A stretch of DNA of 64,000 nt from Paracoccaceae bacterium (GTDB lineage: Bacteria; Pseudomonadota; Alphaproteobacteria; Rhodobacterales; Rhodobacteraceae). Shown here piece after piece: positions 1-9,830 of the stretch (positions within the stretch are counted from its first letter, which is position 1; each line of letters opens with the position of its first letter). Under the pieces are notes generated by a model. That model saw nothing but the letters and a program-made list of their open reading frames with translations, was not told where the DNA came from and made no database searches. The stretch lies in the NCBI GenBank assembly GCA_033344815.1, contig JAWPMR010000001.1, positions 2,218,136-2,282,135 on the forward strand. The letters run 5' to 3'. A program made the translations under genes and the position numbers.

Positions 1-283
1 TGTGATCGAAAATATACTCGCCCTGACTATGCGATTTAACATACATCGGGGCGACTCCGATAAGCTGATCATCAGCATATGCTGTCAGGTATTGCGGCTG
101 CCAGCCAGTACCCGCGCCCACGGATCCGCTTTCCTCCAAAGCGCTGAGGAACCGGTATGTCGTGAAAGGATCGTTTGGTCGCGCACCGTCAACCGCCTCT
201 GGGCAGGCGCAAGCATCCCAGTCACGCGCAGCGATCTCGCGTAACGACGGAATGATCCGTATTTCAAATTCCTGTTGCTGCAT
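1..283 (-). CDS. FemAB-like / DUF482 GNAT-fold N-acyltransferase, N-terminal part only
   Basis: Reading leftward from an ATG at 283, the frame stays open to the window edge (94 codons), so the gene is cut by the window. The product starts MQQQEFEIRIIPSLREI and contains NDPFTTYRFLSALEESGSVG and a GWQPQYL stretch. It ends in a KSHSQGEY segment. These match my memory of the DUF482/FemAB-like family of GNAT-fold proteins, annotated as peptidoglycan-biosynthesis or N-acyltransferases. The substrate is unknown. The family identity is recognised by pattern; the C-terminal two thirds lie outside the window. Confidence 0.8.
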   Translation of the reverse strand, partial: MQQQEFEIRIIPSLREIAARDWDACACPEAVDGARPNDPFTTYRFLSALEESGSVGAGTGWQPQYLTAYADDQLIGVAPMYVKSHSQGEYIFDH

Positions 284-329
284 CGCCCCTTACCCTGCCA
301 TGTCTAACCTGTAGCACTCATGCGCAGGT

Positions 330-1097
330 TCAAGCGGGAAAGGCCGCGAGGTAGCGTTCAAAGGTAATATTTTGCGCAATTTTGCGTGCGCACGCCTCTT
401 GTTGCGGCGATTTGACTGTCCAACACAGAACAGCAGCGCCTTGTGATTTCAGGTCGGCCACACGCGCACGATCAAGGTCGTCGATGTCGTGACTGATGAA
501 ACTGCATTCTGCCTTTTCATAATCGGGGATGTTCCGCAGATGTTCGCGCGTTTCAAGAGGTAAGTTCCAATTTTTTTCCGCGAAGGATTCAGTTACCAAC
601 CCACGCGCAATACCCGGGCACAACTCCGCCATGAGTCTTACCGAATTTGGATTGAAGGACATGACCGCAACGGGACCCGGGTACCCTTTCAACGCCTGGG
701 CTACAGCCCTTTCCAGCGGCCCGACATCCTGTCCCATTGCGCCGTCCTGATCCTTGATCTCGATCAGCAAGGGGACTTGGCCGGCCACCAGCTCCAGAAC
801 CGCGACAAGATCTGGAATGCCTTCATCCCCTCCGCGCAAAGGTGTCTGGCACAAGGCATCTTTTGTCTGCGCTCGAATTGGACCTGTAGCATCTGCCAGA
901 CGGTCCAAGGCGTAGTCATGGAAAACCATGGCCTGCGCATCCGAACTTTGCTGGACGTCGATCTCAATACCGTAACCGGCCGAAATCGCCGCACGGATGG
1001 CCGCGCGGCTGTTTTCGGGACGCCCCTTCGCCACATCATGCAAGGCGCGATGTGCAATTGGCGTCGTCAGGAAGGCTTGAGGCAGAGCGACCTTCAT
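330..1097 (-). CDS. Glycerophosphodiester phosphodiesterase family protein
   Basis: A 255-residue cytoplasmic protein of the GDPD TIM-barrel family, which hydrolyses glycerophosphodiesters to glycerol-3-phosphate and an alcohol. The family's metal and catalytic residues are visible: His16-Arg17 in IAHRALHD, Glu45 and Asp47 in GIEIDVQ, and His60 in MVFHD. The ENS triplet (28-30) is also typical. There is no signal peptide, unlike periplasmic GlpQ, so a UgpQ-like cytoplasmic role is more likely. Its start overlaps the ridA-like stop by 4 bases (ATGA), so the two genes are translationally coupled. Confidence 0.9.
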   Translation of the reverse strand: MKVALPQAFLTTPIAHRALHDVAKGRPENSRAAIRAAISAGYGIEIDVQQSSDAQAMVFHDYALDRLADATGPIRAQTKDALCQTPLRGGDEGIPDLVAVLELVAGQVPLLIEIKDQDGAMGQDVGPLERAVAQALKGYPGPVAVMSFNPNSVRLMAELCPGIARGLVTESFAEKNWNLPLETREHLRNIPDYEKAECSFISHDIDDLDRARVADLKSQGAAVLCWTVKSPQQEACARKIAQNITFERYLAAFPA

Positions 1098-1552
1098 TTG
1101 ATCTCGAAGATACCTTCGATTTCAACTGCAACGCCAAGCGGCAAGGAGGCCGCCGAAACAGCAGATCGCGAATGACGGCCCGCATCGCCCAAAGCTTCAA
1201 CCAGAAAGTCGGAAGCGCCATTGATGACCTTTGGTTGATCAGTAAAATCAGCGGTCGAGTTCACAAATCCGGTTAGTTTGATCACGCGGACCAAACCATC
1301 AATGTCCCCGCCACAGGCGGCCTTGACCTGCGCAAGCAAACTGATCGCGCAAAGGCGTGCAGCTGCGGCGCCATCTTCGGTTTTCATGTCAGCGCCTAAT
1401 TTACCTGTCACGAGCCCGTCCGGACCGTTCGAGATTTGCCCCGACACATAAAGCGTGGTGCCGGATTTTACAAAAGGCACATAGTTGGCCGCTGGTGCAG
1501 GGGCGTCCGGCAAGGTGACGCCCAATTCGGCGAGACGGGAAGCAAAACTCAT
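1094..1552 (-). CDS. RidA (YjgF/YER057c/UK114) family protein
   Basis: A 152-residue protein of the Rid family; RidA members hydrolyse reactive enamine/imine intermediates of PLP enzymes. LYVSGQISNGPDG near residue 34 and the C-terminal HSRSAVSAASLPLGVAVEIE are characteristic; the Arg of RSAV corresponds to the substrate-carboxylate-binding arginine. The length is slightly above the 130 residues of E. coli RidA and fits the YjgF-like subfamily common in alphaproteobacteria. It is first in a two-gene unit with the downstream glycerophosphodiesterase. Which subgroup it belongs to, and hence whether it is a true deaminase, cannot be settled by eye. Confidence 0.9.
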   Translation of the reverse strand: MSFASRLAELGVTLPDAPAPAANYVPFVKSGTTLYVSGQISNGPDGLVTGKLGADMKTEDGAAAARLCAISLLAQVKAACGGDIDGLVRVIKLTGFVNSTADFTDQPKVINGASDFLVEALGDAGRHSRSAVSAASLPLGVAVEIEGIFEIK

Positions 1553-1993
1553 TTCAGTATCCTTTTGGTGAGATCGGCGTTACGTTTTCCACTTTTAATG
1601 ACGCATTCTTTTCAGAGGTGCAATTTCGCTTTTCAAATGCACTATGTGCTAGCCAAAGCGAAAGGCATATCCAGCACTCTGGTTCCCCTGTGTCTGCTGA
1701 CTTACAACCAGATCAATAGCCGTTAGACACGGCTTGAAGATCACTTTATTGAGAGGAGAACATCGTATTTTGCAGTTGCTCCCTGTTTCTAAGGAAGGTT
1801 TTGATTGCGAAGTAGACGCATTTCCGCTTACAGGTTTTAATTTACCGCACAGATTGTGGACCTTTCAGGCATTTAGACGTTAAGGTCTCGATGTCGCGTT
1901 GCGGCCACATGATACTATTTCCTAACCTTTGCCCCCTAGGCATCTCCCGAAAAACAATTACGTACAGTCAAAATTTCTCACAGGATCCTCCCA
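1553..1993. other. Intergenic region between divergent ridA-like and mlaA genes
   Basis: 441 bases separate the divergent starts, so promoters for both directions must lie here. No convincing ORF, hairpin or named operator was found. The stretch is more AT-rich than the flanking genes, especially around 1770-1960. Confidence 0.5.
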
Positions 1994-2773
1994 GTGTCTT
2001 TTTCCCACCAAACGAAGCCTCCGATGCGCCTCGCCGTGCTGTTGGCAGCAGTTCTTTCCATAAGTGCGTGTGCCACTTCTCAGGATGTCGCAACACGCTC
2101 GGATGGGATCAATGACCCCTATGAAACGCAGAACCGCAAAATTCACAGCTTCAACAAGGGCTTTGATAAGAACGTGTTCCGGCCTGTGTCGCAAGGATAC
2201 GGCGTTGTGCCCGTAGAAATGCGGAACACCATCAATAACTTCTCTGAAAACCTGGATATGCCTGGGGTTGCTATCAATAGCCTTTTGCAAGGCGATTTGC
2301 GCGGCACCGGTCTTGCGACGGTGCGTTTCATAATGAACACCACCATTGGTCTCGCTGGATTCTTTGATGCGGCCGATGAGCTGAATATTCCGGCCCACAC
2401 CACCGATTTCGGCGAAACACTGGCAGTTTGGGGTGTCGGCGAAGGTGCCTACATCGAACTGCCTTTCCTTGGTCCGTCGACGCAGCGCGCCACGACCGGT
2501 CTGGTTGTAGATTTCTTCACCAACCCGCTGACCTTTAGCACCATTGATGGCGACGCCCGGATCATACCGCCAGCCTCAAAAGGCGTTGCGGCATTGAATG
2601 ACCGCGAGCGTTTCAGTGACAGCTTCGATTCCGTATTGTATGAAAGCGCCGACAGCTATTCACAGTCACGCCTGATCTACCTTCAGAACCGCCGCTTTGA
2701 ATTGGGACAGGACGCGGCCAATGACACGGATCCCTTTTCCACCGACCCTTACGAGGACCCCTATGCTGAGTAA
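1994..2773 (+). CDS. mlaA: MlaA (VacJ) family outer-membrane lipoprotein
   Basis: MlaA removes mislocalised phospholipids from the outer leaflet of the outer membrane and passes them to MlaC. The product has a lipoprotein signal with lipobox ending at Cys26 (LSISAC). The MlaA family core follows: DPYETQNRKIHSFN, then VPVEMRNTINNFSENLDMP and TTDFGETLAVWGV. The chosen start is GTG at 1994, preceded by AGGA at suitable distance; an ATG at 2024 is the alternative and would also leave a complete signal peptide. The end overlaps the next gene by 11 bases. The Mla ABC transporter genes (mlaFEDB) are not in this window. Confidence 0.93.
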   Translation: MSFSHQTKPPMRLAVLLAAVLSISACATSQDVATRSDGINDPYETQNRKIHSFNKGFDKNVFRPVSQGYGVVPVEMRNTINNFSENLDMPGVAINSLLQGDLRGTGLATVRFIMNTTIGLAGFFDAADELNIPAHTTDFGETLAVWGVGEGAYIELPFLGPSTQRATTGLVVDFFTNPLTFSTIDGDARIIPPASKGVAALNDRERFSDSFDSVLYESADSYSQSRLIYLQNRRFELGQDAANDTDPFSTDPYEDPYAE

Positions 2774-3362
2774 CTTCAATCGCCGAAATTTCATTCTGAG
2801 TGCGGCCGCGGTTTCTTTGCTAGGCACAAATCAGGCGTTTGCCTTGACAGAAGACGCCGCGCGCAGGCTTGTGGATCAAGTCGTTGCCGACATCGACCGG
2901 GTCATTTCGTCCGGCAAGTCGGACGTGGCGATTCTGCGAGAGTTCGAGAAACTCTTCGTGCGGTACGCTGATGTTAACATCATGGCACAATATGCCCTGG
3001 GTGCGGATGGGCGCTCCGCATCGGCATCCCAAAAAAGAGCCTTCAATGATGCGTTCACGGGATACATCGCCCGCAAATATGGCAAACAGTTCCGTGATTT
3101 CGTCGGGGGGCGCGTCGAGGTTCAATCAGCCCGCCAGATCAAAGCCGGTTATGAAATCAAGACGCTGGCGTACCTGCGGGGCGATGGGCCTTTCGAAGTG
3201 GCATTCCATGTGTCCGACAAATCCGGACGCGACAAGTTTTTCAACATCTACATCGAAGGTGTGAATCTATTGCTCACGGAACGCAATGAAATTGGCTCCA
3301 TGCTCGATAGCCGGGGCGGCAATCTCAACGCTTTGATCGCAGACCTCAAAAAAACCAGCTAG
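2763..3362 (+). CDS. mlaC: MlaC-type (Ttg2D) periplasmic phospholipid-binding protein
   Basis: A 199-residue protein whose family shuttles phospholipid between the MlaA outer-membrane complex and the inner-membrane MlaFEDB transporter. The N-terminus NRRNFILSAAAVSLLGTNQAFA is an export signal, with twin arginines that could make it a Tat substrate. The mature part carries the family's helical segment and the core DRVISSGKSD, RKYGKQFRDF and FNIYIEGVNLLLTERNEI. The ATG at 2763 lies inside the mlaA end, an 11-base overlap that implies coupled translation and a joint role. Confidence 0.9.
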   Translation: MLSNFNRRNFILSAAAVSLLGTNQAFALTEDAARRLVDQVVADIDRVISSGKSDVAILREFEKLFVRYADVNIMAQYALGADGRSASASQKRAFNDAFTGYIARKYGKQFRDFVGGRVEVQSARQIKAGYEIKTLAYLRGDGPFEVAFHVSDKSGRDKFFNIYIEGVNLLLTERNEIGSMLDSRGGNLNALIADLKKTS

Positions 3363-3363
3363 T

Positions 3364-3392
3364 GGATCCGCTGACACCAGTGTCAGCGATCC
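3364..3392. terminator. Hairpin between convergent mlaC and PBP1A genes
   Basis: GCTGACAC (3370-3377) and GTGTCAGC (3380-3387) form a perfect 8-base-pair stem, extended by GGATC (3364-3368) against GATCC (3388-3392) with one bulged base. It sits right after the mlaC stop and overlaps the PBP1A stop at 3383. No U-run follows directly on either strand, so its strength as a terminator is uncertain. Confidence 0.5.
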
Positions 3393-5590
3393 TCGCCCTT
3401 AACGTTGGGCGCGCGTGCGCCATCACCACCGCCACCTAGAATATCGCGCAGCAGACCTTCGAGAATGCCGACAGCGCCGCCGTCGCCTTGCTGCCCTCCG
3501 CCGGTGTCACGCGTTTCGCCCGCCTGAGAGGGCGTGACACTGGGCAGCGGTTTGAGCGGCACACCCTCATGCACTCGCATCATCGTCTCGCGCCAGATCT
3601 CGGCAGGCAACCCGGCACCGGTGACGCCTGTCAAGGGTGTGTTGTCATCATATCCCATCCACACACCAGCCACGTAATCTGCTGAAAAACCAACAAACCA
3701 TGCGTCCCGCGCTGCTTGAGTGGTCCCGGTCTTACCCGCCAGCTCACGATCGCCAAATTGGGCACGCTTCCCGGTTCCCTCTGAAACGACCTTCTCCATC
3801 ATGTAAACCAACTGACGTGCCGCCGTGTCTTGAATAACCCGCTCCCCGATCCCGCCACCGGTCCCCATCAGGGGTTCATTATCGCCCAGCAATCGTAGCT
3901 CCACCAAGCCATAAGGGATGACGGAGGAGCCACCGTTCAGAATACCCGCATACGCTCCGGTCATTTCAATCAACGTGCTCTCAGACGCGCCCAATGCCAG
4001 AGCAGGACCTGCCGCCAGATCGCTGTCCAACCCAAACTCGCTTGCCACTTGCCGCACGAGGTCGCGTCCCACAAATTCGGAAACCTTTACCGCTGGGATG
4101 TTCAGACTGTCCTGCAAGGCGCGCGTCAGCGACACTTTGCCATAAAACTTGTTGGTATAGTTGCGCGGAGACCAAGGGCCTGATCCAGGGATATCAATGG
4201 TCAGGGGTTCATCCGTTACCGTGTCATTGGGCGAATAGCCCAGATCCAGTGCCGCAGCATAAACGAATGGTTTGAATGCAGACCCTGTCTGACGTTTGGC
4301 TTGTACCGCCCGATTGAAGGCGCCAACAACTTTCGCCTTGCGCCCTCCCACCATAGCCCTCACCGCACCATCGGCAGACATCACCACGATTGCCGCTTGC
4401 GCTTTGCTGCCCTCACGGATCTTGTTTTCAAATACCCACTGCATCGCCTCATCCGCCGCACTTTGTATGCGCTGATCCAGCGTTGTCTTGATGATCACAT
4501 CCTCAGTCGTCTTGCGGGTGAAAAATTCGGGGCCGGATGACATCACCCAGTCGGCAAAATACCCCCCCGCACGCGCTTCAGCGGCTTCAGACAATTCAGC
4601 CGGGTTGTCTTGCGCCTCGCGCGCTTCGGCATCCGACAGATACCCCTGTTCGTTCATCAGCCGGACAATTGTCGCCGCCCTCCCTTGCGATCTGGTCAGG
4701 TCATTGGTGGGCGCAAAACGCGTGGGCGCCACCAATAAGCCGGCCAGCATCGCAGATTCCGCTGGGTTCAGATTCGCCGCAGACTTACCGAAATAGCGCT
4801 GGCTGGCGGCTTCAAACCCCCGCGCGCCCGCCCCCAGAAAGGCGCGGTTCATATAGATCGTCAGGATGTCATTCTTGGAATACTTGGCCTCCATCGCCAG
4901 CGCATAGATTGCCTCAGAAGCCTTGCGCTTGATGGTCCCGCGCCGGCATTCCGCTTCGTATTCCGCTTCGCTCTGTGTGGTCGGATCATAAGGCACGCCA
5001 AGGCACAACAGTTTGGACACCTGTTGCGTGATCGTTGAGCCGCCATGCCCGGACAACGGGCCACGTCCTTCACTCAGATTGATGCGCATAGCGCCCGCAA
5101 TCCCCCGCGGACTGAGCCCAAAATGGCGATAGAAGCGTTTGTCTTCGGTGGCTACAATCGCGTTTCTCAGGTGCGGCGATACGGTCTCTGCCGTGACCAC
5201 ACCACCAAACTGATCTCCGCGCCAAGCGAAGACGCGACCCTGATCATCCAGCAAGGTCACCGAGCCCCGTGCGCGACCATCCAGCAAGTCGTTCACATCA
5301 GGCAAAGTGGTATAGTAATAGCCAACGGCAAGTCCGAGCAAAATACATACCACTGCGCCAATTCGCCATGTAATGCGCCAGATCAAACGCAGGATCCAGC
5401 GCACAATTCTTTGGAAGAAACCGATGATGCCACCTCGGCGCTTCGCCGGTGCTTTGCGGCGCGCGGTCTTGCGTGGCTTGGCCTTGGGTTTGGCCGTTGA
5501 TTTGGCAGGCGATTTGCGCGCCTTCCTGGACGGCGCAGCATAGCGCTTATCCGCGACCAACGGTCGCTTGCCTTTACGTGAATCACTCAT
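3383..5590 (-). CDS. PBP1A-type bifunctional penicillin-binding protein (transglycosylase/transpeptidase)
   Basis: A 735-residue class A PBP that polymerises and cross-links peptidoglycan at the inner membrane. It begins with a long Lys/Arg/Ala/Pro-rich cytoplasmic tail (about residues 1-60), one membrane helix (VCILLGLAVGYYYT), then the GT51 glycosyltransferase motifs EDKRFYRHFG and GGSTITQQVSK. The transpeptidase shows SAFK (active Ser in GSAFKPF), SLN and KTGT. The C-terminus is Gly/Asp-rich. ATG at 5590 follows an AGGT-type ribosome site; an in-frame start 25 codons upstream lacks this. The basic N-terminal tail is typical of alphaproteobacterial PBP1 proteins. Confidence 0.93.
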   Translation of the reverse strand: MSDSRKGKRPLVADKRYAAPSRKARKSPAKSTAKPKAKPRKTARRKAPAKRRGGIIGFFQRIVRWILRLIWRITWRIGAVVCILLGLAVGYYYTTLPDVNDLLDGRARGSVTLLDDQGRVFAWRGDQFGGVVTAETVSPHLRNAIVATEDKRFYRHFGLSPRGIAGAMRINLSEGRGPLSGHGGSTITQQVSKLLCLGVPYDPTTQSEAEYEAECRRGTIKRKASEAIYALAMEAKYSKNDILTIYMNRAFLGAGARGFEAASQRYFGKSAANLNPAESAMLAGLLVAPTRFAPTNDLTRSQGRAATIVRLMNEQGYLSDAEAREAQDNPAELSEAAEARAGGYFADWVMSSGPEFFTRKTTEDVIIKTTLDQRIQSAADEAMQWVFENKIREGSKAQAAIVVMSADGAVRAMVGGRKAKVVGAFNRAVQAKRQTGSAFKPFVYAAALDLGYSPNDTVTDEPLTIDIPGSGPWSPRNYTNKFYGKVSLTRALQDSLNIPAVKVSEFVGRDLVRQVASEFGLDSDLAAGPALALGASESTLIEMTGAYAGILNGGSSVIPYGLVELRLLGDNEPLMGTGGGIGERVIQDTAARQLVYMMEKVVSEGTGKRAQFGDRELAGKTGTTQAARDAWFVGFSADYVAGVWMGYDDNTPLTGVTGAGLPAEIWRETMMRVHEGVPLKPLPSVTPSQAGETRDTGGGQQGDGGAVGILEGLLRDILGGGGDGARAPNVKGEDR

Positions 5591-5765
5591 GAAGAACCTG
5601 CCCGGCCCAATTTTGTTAGACGTAGTGTAGCGCGCCTGATCAAGATTGTTGAGATCGTCTTGCACAGAAAGATCATCAATTATTTGATTACTTTTTATGC
5701 ATTTTTGGTATTTCGCTCATTTTTTAATCATGCGACTTCGAAATCTCAACGGGTCAGGACTGTGA

Positions 5766-6185
<420 letters not shown>

Positions 6186-6215
6186 AGCGGCACTTCACAA
6201 ACAGGGATACTCACT

Positions 6216-7538
6216 ATGACACATTTTAAGACTTTAGCTGCCGCCGCTGCGCTGGTTGCGCTGCCGTCGCTGGCGCTGGCGCAAGACGCAGCGCCCGGAT
6301 TTGACGAAATTGGCCCCTACATCATGACAACGCTTTTGTTCTTGATGGCTGGCTTCCTCGTATTCTTCATGGCCGCTGGATTTGCCATGCTTGAAGCGGG
6401 CCTCGTGCGTTCCAAAAACGTGGCGATGCAGTTGACAAAAAACATCTCTCTATTCTCTTTCGCCGCCATCATGTACTGGCTCATTGGCTTCAACTTGATG
6501 TATCCGGGTGACGGCTGGACCATCTCCGGTTGGGTCGGCCCGTTCTTCTCCCAGACTGTGCTTGACCCTGTTGGCATCGCCGCCGCAGACGCCGCACTGG
6601 ACTATGCTTCTATCGGTTCGGACTTCTTCTTCCAGCTTGTGTTCGTTGCTGCGACTGCGTCAATCGTTTCAGGTGCTTTGGCTGAACGCATCAAGCTCTG
6701 GCCTTTCCTGATCTTCGTCATCGTGCTCACCGGCGTCTTTTACCCCATTTCCGGGTCCTGGCAGTGGGGCGGCGGCTGGTTGTCTGAAGCCGGCTTCTCC
6801 GACTTTGCAGGTTCCACAGTTGTACACTCAGTTGGTGGCTGGGCAGCTCTTGCAGGTGCCATCGTACTTGGCCCACGGATTGGCAAATACGGGAAAGACG
6901 GGCGCGTGAACCCGTTTCCTGGCTCCAACTTGGCACTTGCGACCTTGGGGACATTCATCCTGTGGCTCGGTTGGTTCGGCTTTAACGGCGGCTCGCAGTT
7001 GGCTGCTGGCACTGTCGGCGATATCTCCGATGTATCGCGTATCTTTGCGAACACCAACATGGCGGCGGCTGCCGGTTCAGTTGCGGCCCTGATCATGACC
7101 CAGATGATGTATAAAAAGGTCGACCTTACAATGGTGCTCAACGGCGCTTTGGCGGGGTTGGTCTCCATCACTGCTGAACCTCTGGCACCGACGCTCTTTG
7201 GGGCGCTCTGGATCGGTGCAGTGGGTGGTATCATCGTCGTGTTGGCCGTGCCAATGCTTGACAAGTTCAAGATCGACGACGTTGTCGGTGCAATTCCCGT
7301 CCACCTGCTTGCGGGTATCTGGGGCACGATTGCCGTGATTTTCTACGGCGACGCGAGCCTTATGACGCAGCTCACAGGGATCGTCGCTTATGGTGTCTTC
7401 ACCTTTGTCGCATCACTGATCCTCTGGTTCATCCTCAAAGCGACGATGGGTATCCGGGTCAGCGAAGAAGCCGAGATCAATGGTCTGGACACAAGCGAGC
7501 TCGGGATGGAAGCCTACCCGGAGTTCTCGAAAGGGTAA
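6216..7538 (+). CDS. amtB: Ammonium transporter AmtB
   Basis: A 440-residue Amt/Rh channel that conducts ammonium into the cell. It has a cleavable signal (ALVALPSLALAQD), as in E. coli AmtB, followed by eleven expected membrane helices. Visible signatures are AAGFAMLEAGLVRSKN, the VVHSVGGWAALAGA segment carrying the first pore histidine, and IPVHLLAGIWGT carrying the second. A C-terminal cytoplasmic tail of about 25 residues is present for GlnK docking. It is co-transcribed with glnK and followed by a strong terminator. Confidence 0.96.
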   Translation: MTHFKTLAAAAALVALPSLALAQDAAPGFDEIGPYIMTTLLFLMAGFLVFFMAAGFAMLEAGLVRSKNVAMQLTKNISLFSFAAIMYWLIGFNLMYPGDGWTISGWVGPFFSQTVLDPVGIAAADAALDYASIGSDFFFQLVFVAATASIVSGALAERIKLWPFLIFVIVLTGVFYPISGSWQWGGGWLSEAGFSDFAGSTVVHSVGGWAALAGAIVLGPRIGKYGKDGRVNPFPGSNLALATLGTFILWLGWFGFNGGSQLAAGTVGDISDVSRIFANTNMAAAAGSVAALIMTQMMYKKVDLTMVLNGALAGLVSITAEPLAPTLFGALWIGAVGGIIVVLAVPMLDKFKIDDVVGAIPVHLLAGIWGTIAVIFYGDASLMTQLTGIVAYGVFTFVASLILWFILKATMGIRVSEEAEINGLDTSELGMEAYPEFSKG

Positions 7539-7561
7539 GTCTTCACCTCAGAAAAACGAGC

Positions 7562-7595
7562 GAACCCGGGCTTAAATGCCCGGGTTCTTTCTTTT
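7562..7595 (+). terminator. Rho-independent terminator of glnK-amtB
   Basis: GAACCCGGGC (7562-7571) pairs perfectly with GCCCGGGTTC (7578-7587) around a 6-base loop, followed by TTCTTTT. It is 24 bases past the amtB stop and ahead of the convergent aminotransferase gene. Confidence 0.92.
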
Positions 7596-7639
7596 AAGCG
7601 GACAGGAATGCACTGGTCCGAACTTTGAATGCTTCCGCT

Positions 7640-8824
7640 TTAAATGCCCGCGTCGATAATCGCCTTCGCAAGGATTGGCACGGTATGGGCATTCAACCCA
7701 GCGATATTCATGCGGCTGTCGGACACCATATAGATCCCGTTTTGTTCGCGCATCTGCTCGACCTTTTCCGGTGTGGTACCCAACCGCGAGAACATGCCAC
7801 GATGCTGAGCAATAAAGCCAAACCGATCAGAGCCGGACAAACGCTGTAACTCGGCTGCCAATTGGCTGCGCAGACCCAACATGGAGTTTCTGACCTCCTC
7901 TAACTCTGCCATCCAATTCGCGCGCAATTCGGCATCATTCAGAATCATCGTCACAAGACGCGCGCCGTGATCAGGCGGAAACGAAAAATTTTGCCGGTTC
8001 AGAAACGCCAAAGTATCTTGATGCAATTTTCGTGCTTCGGTGTTCTGGCTAAGCGCCATCAACAGGCCAGTGCGTTCACGGTAGATGCCAAAGTTCTTGG
8101 AGCAACTCGCCGCAATCAGGCATTCCGGAACCGATGAGGCGACCAATCGCGTAGGTGCGGCGTCTTCTTGCAGACCATCGCCAAACCCCTGATACGCGAT
8201 GTCGATCATTGGCACGGCACCGGTTTCGTTCAAAACATCCACAACAGCGCGCCATTCCGTCATGTTCAGGTTTGCACCCGTTGGATTATGGCAGCACCCA
8301 TGCAGGAGGACCACATCACCCGGCTTGGCTTTCTTGATGTCCTCGATCATGCCAGTAAAATCGACACCGCGGCTTTCTTCGTCGAAATAACGGTAGCGCA
8401 TGATTTTTATGTCAAGGTAGTTCAGGATCGAAATGTGATTGGGCCAGGTCGGGTCTGAAACGAACACGCGCGCCTCTGGCCGTGCCAATCGAATGAGTTC
8501 GAATGCCTGACGCACGGCACCCGTTCCACCTGGCGTAGCGACAGCAGCAATATTTTCGCGTTTGACCGCCTGCGCTAAAACAAGCTCGATCATCGCATCC
8601 GCAAAAGCAGGATCGCCGGCAAGACCCGTGTAGACCTTGGTATCCTGCTCTTCCCACAGCTGTTTTTCAGCAGATTTGATAGCACCCATTATGGGCGTCA
8701 ATCCAGATGAGTCTTTATAAACACCGACGCCCAAATCGATTTTTGTTTGGCGCGGATCGTCCTTGTACATCTGCATCAGGGCAAGAATGCCGTCGGCAGG
8801 GCGGTTTTGCAGTGTTTCAAACAT
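7640..8824 (-). CDS. Aromatic/aspartate aminotransferase (PLP, class I)
   Basis: A 394-residue class I aminotransferase of the AspC/TyrB type that moves the amino group between aromatic or acidic amino acids and 2-oxo acids. Family marks are the start FETLQNRPADGILALM, IDLGVGVYKDSSG, LHGCCHNPTGANL, and the PLP-binding lysine in SCSKNFGIYRER. The start at 8824 gives the standard N-terminus and shares one base with the upstream sulfurtransferase stop (TGATG), so the two are translated as a coupled pair. That pairing with a 3-mercaptopyruvate-type sulfurtransferase hints at cysteine transamination to 3-mercaptopyruvate, which is an inference. Confidence 0.93.
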   Translation of the reverse strand: MFETLQNRPADGILALMQMYKDDPRQTKIDLGVGVYKDSSGLTPIMGAIKSAEKQLWEEQDTKVYTGLAGDPAFADAMIELVLAQAVKRENIAAVATPGGTGAVRQAFELIRLARPEARVFVSDPTWPNHISILNYLDIKIMRYRYFDEESRGVDFTGMIEDIKKAKPGDVVLLHGCCHNPTGANLNMTEWRAVVDVLNETGAVPMIDIAYQGFGDGLQEDAAPTRLVASSVPECLIAASCSKNFGIYRERTGLLMALSQNTEARKLHQDTLAFLNRQNFSFPPDHGARLVTMILNDAELRANWMAELEEVRNSMLGLRSQLAAELQRLSGSDRFGFIAQHRGMFSRLGTTPEKVEQMREQNGIYMVSDSRMNIAGLNAHTVPILAKAIIDAGI

Positions 8825-9678
8825 CACGCTTCTCCGGTTGCAACAGGGACGGTCGGGAACATACCCCATTCGGCCCAGGACCCATCGTAAAGAGACCAGT
8901 TCTTGTGACCCATACGCTCCAGCGCGAGCGCAAGAACAGCGGCCGTCACGCCAGATCCACAAGAGGTAATGATCGGTTTGTTCAGATCGACACCGGCCGC
9001 TTCAAAAATCGCGCGACAGGTTTGCGGGTCTTTCATCGTCTTGTCCGCATTCAAGAGGCTTGTGTATGGCACATTACGCGACCCCGGAATGTGACCAGCA
9101 CGCAGCCCCTCACGCGGTTCGGGGGACTCGCCGCGAAACCGGGTGGCGGCACGCGCGTCTACAATGACGTGATCCCCCAGTTTGGCAGCTGATGATACCT
9201 GAGTGACGTCACGCACCAGCTGATTCTGCACCCGAACGGTCATATGACGGTCTCGAATGACAGGCGGCATATCTTCGAGCGCGTGGCCTTCAGATTTCCA
9301 TTTGGGAAAACCTCCATCAAGAACGGCTACATTTTCCTGACCCATCAGACGAAACAACCACCAAACACGGGCCGCAGAAAGAAGCCCCGCACCATCATAG
9401 ACGACGACCTGATGACCGTCGCCGATGCCCATAGCCCGCAGGCGTGACATGAATTTCTCGACAGGTGGCGCCATATGCGGCAAATCTGACCGATTGTCTG
9501 AAACATCCTCGATGTCGAAAAACCGTGCACCAGGTATGTGCTCGGCCTCATACTCCGCGCGCGGATCACGCCCTGCATCGGGAAGGTACCACGAGCCGTC
9601 TAGAACCCGTAAGTCCGGGTCTTTCAAATGCTGGGCCAACCAAGAAGTAGACACCAGTGTTTTTGGATCATTGGTCAT
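8824..9678 (-). CDS. sseA: 3-mercaptopyruvate/thiosulfate sulfurtransferase (two rhodanese domains)
   Basis: A 284-residue protein with two rhodanese domains. The N-terminal one (VSTSWLAQHLKDPDLRVLDGSWYLP, HIPGARFFDIEDVSD) is inactive. The C-terminal one carries the active-site loop TSCGSGVTA, where CGSGVT is the signature of mercaptopyruvate sulfurtransferases as opposed to CRKGVT of thiosulfate rhodaneses. It transfers sulfur to cyanide or thiols. ATG at 9678 is chosen because it fits the family N-terminus; a start at 9735 would add 19 unmatched residues. It is coupled with the downstream aminotransferase. Confidence 0.9.
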   Translation of the reverse strand: MTNDPKTLVSTSWLAQHLKDPDLRVLDGSWYLPDAGRDPRAEYEAEHIPGARFFDIEDVSDNRSDLPHMAPPVEKFMSRLRAMGIGDGHQVVVYDGAGLLSAARVWWLFRLMGQENVAVLDGGFPKWKSEGHALEDMPPVIRDRHMTVRVQNQLVRDVTQVSSAAKLGDHVIVDARAATRFRGESPEPREGLRAGHIPGSRNVPYTSLLNADKTMKDPQTCRAIFEAAGVDLNKPIITSCGSGVTAAVLALALERMGHKNWSLYDGSWAEWGMFPTVPVATGEA

Positions 9679-9805
9679 GACAGGCCCCGCAGCATTGATA
9701 TGCCTCTGGGTAACGCCAGCAGGCTGTGGTATCAAGCCCAGTTGGACCGGAGAAGTATCCTAAAGCGTACCCTGCTTCATACCGCTCCAGACATGACAGG
9801 TGGGT

Positions 9806-9827
9806 AAGGTGGGATTTAGGCCACCTT
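9806..9827 (-). terminator. Possible hairpin terminator after smpB
   Basis: AAGGTGG (9806-9812) and CCACCTT (9821-9827) form a 7-base-pair stem just past the smpB stop at 9831. There is no U-run, so it is a weak candidate. Confidence 0.3.
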
Positions 9828-9830
9828 GGA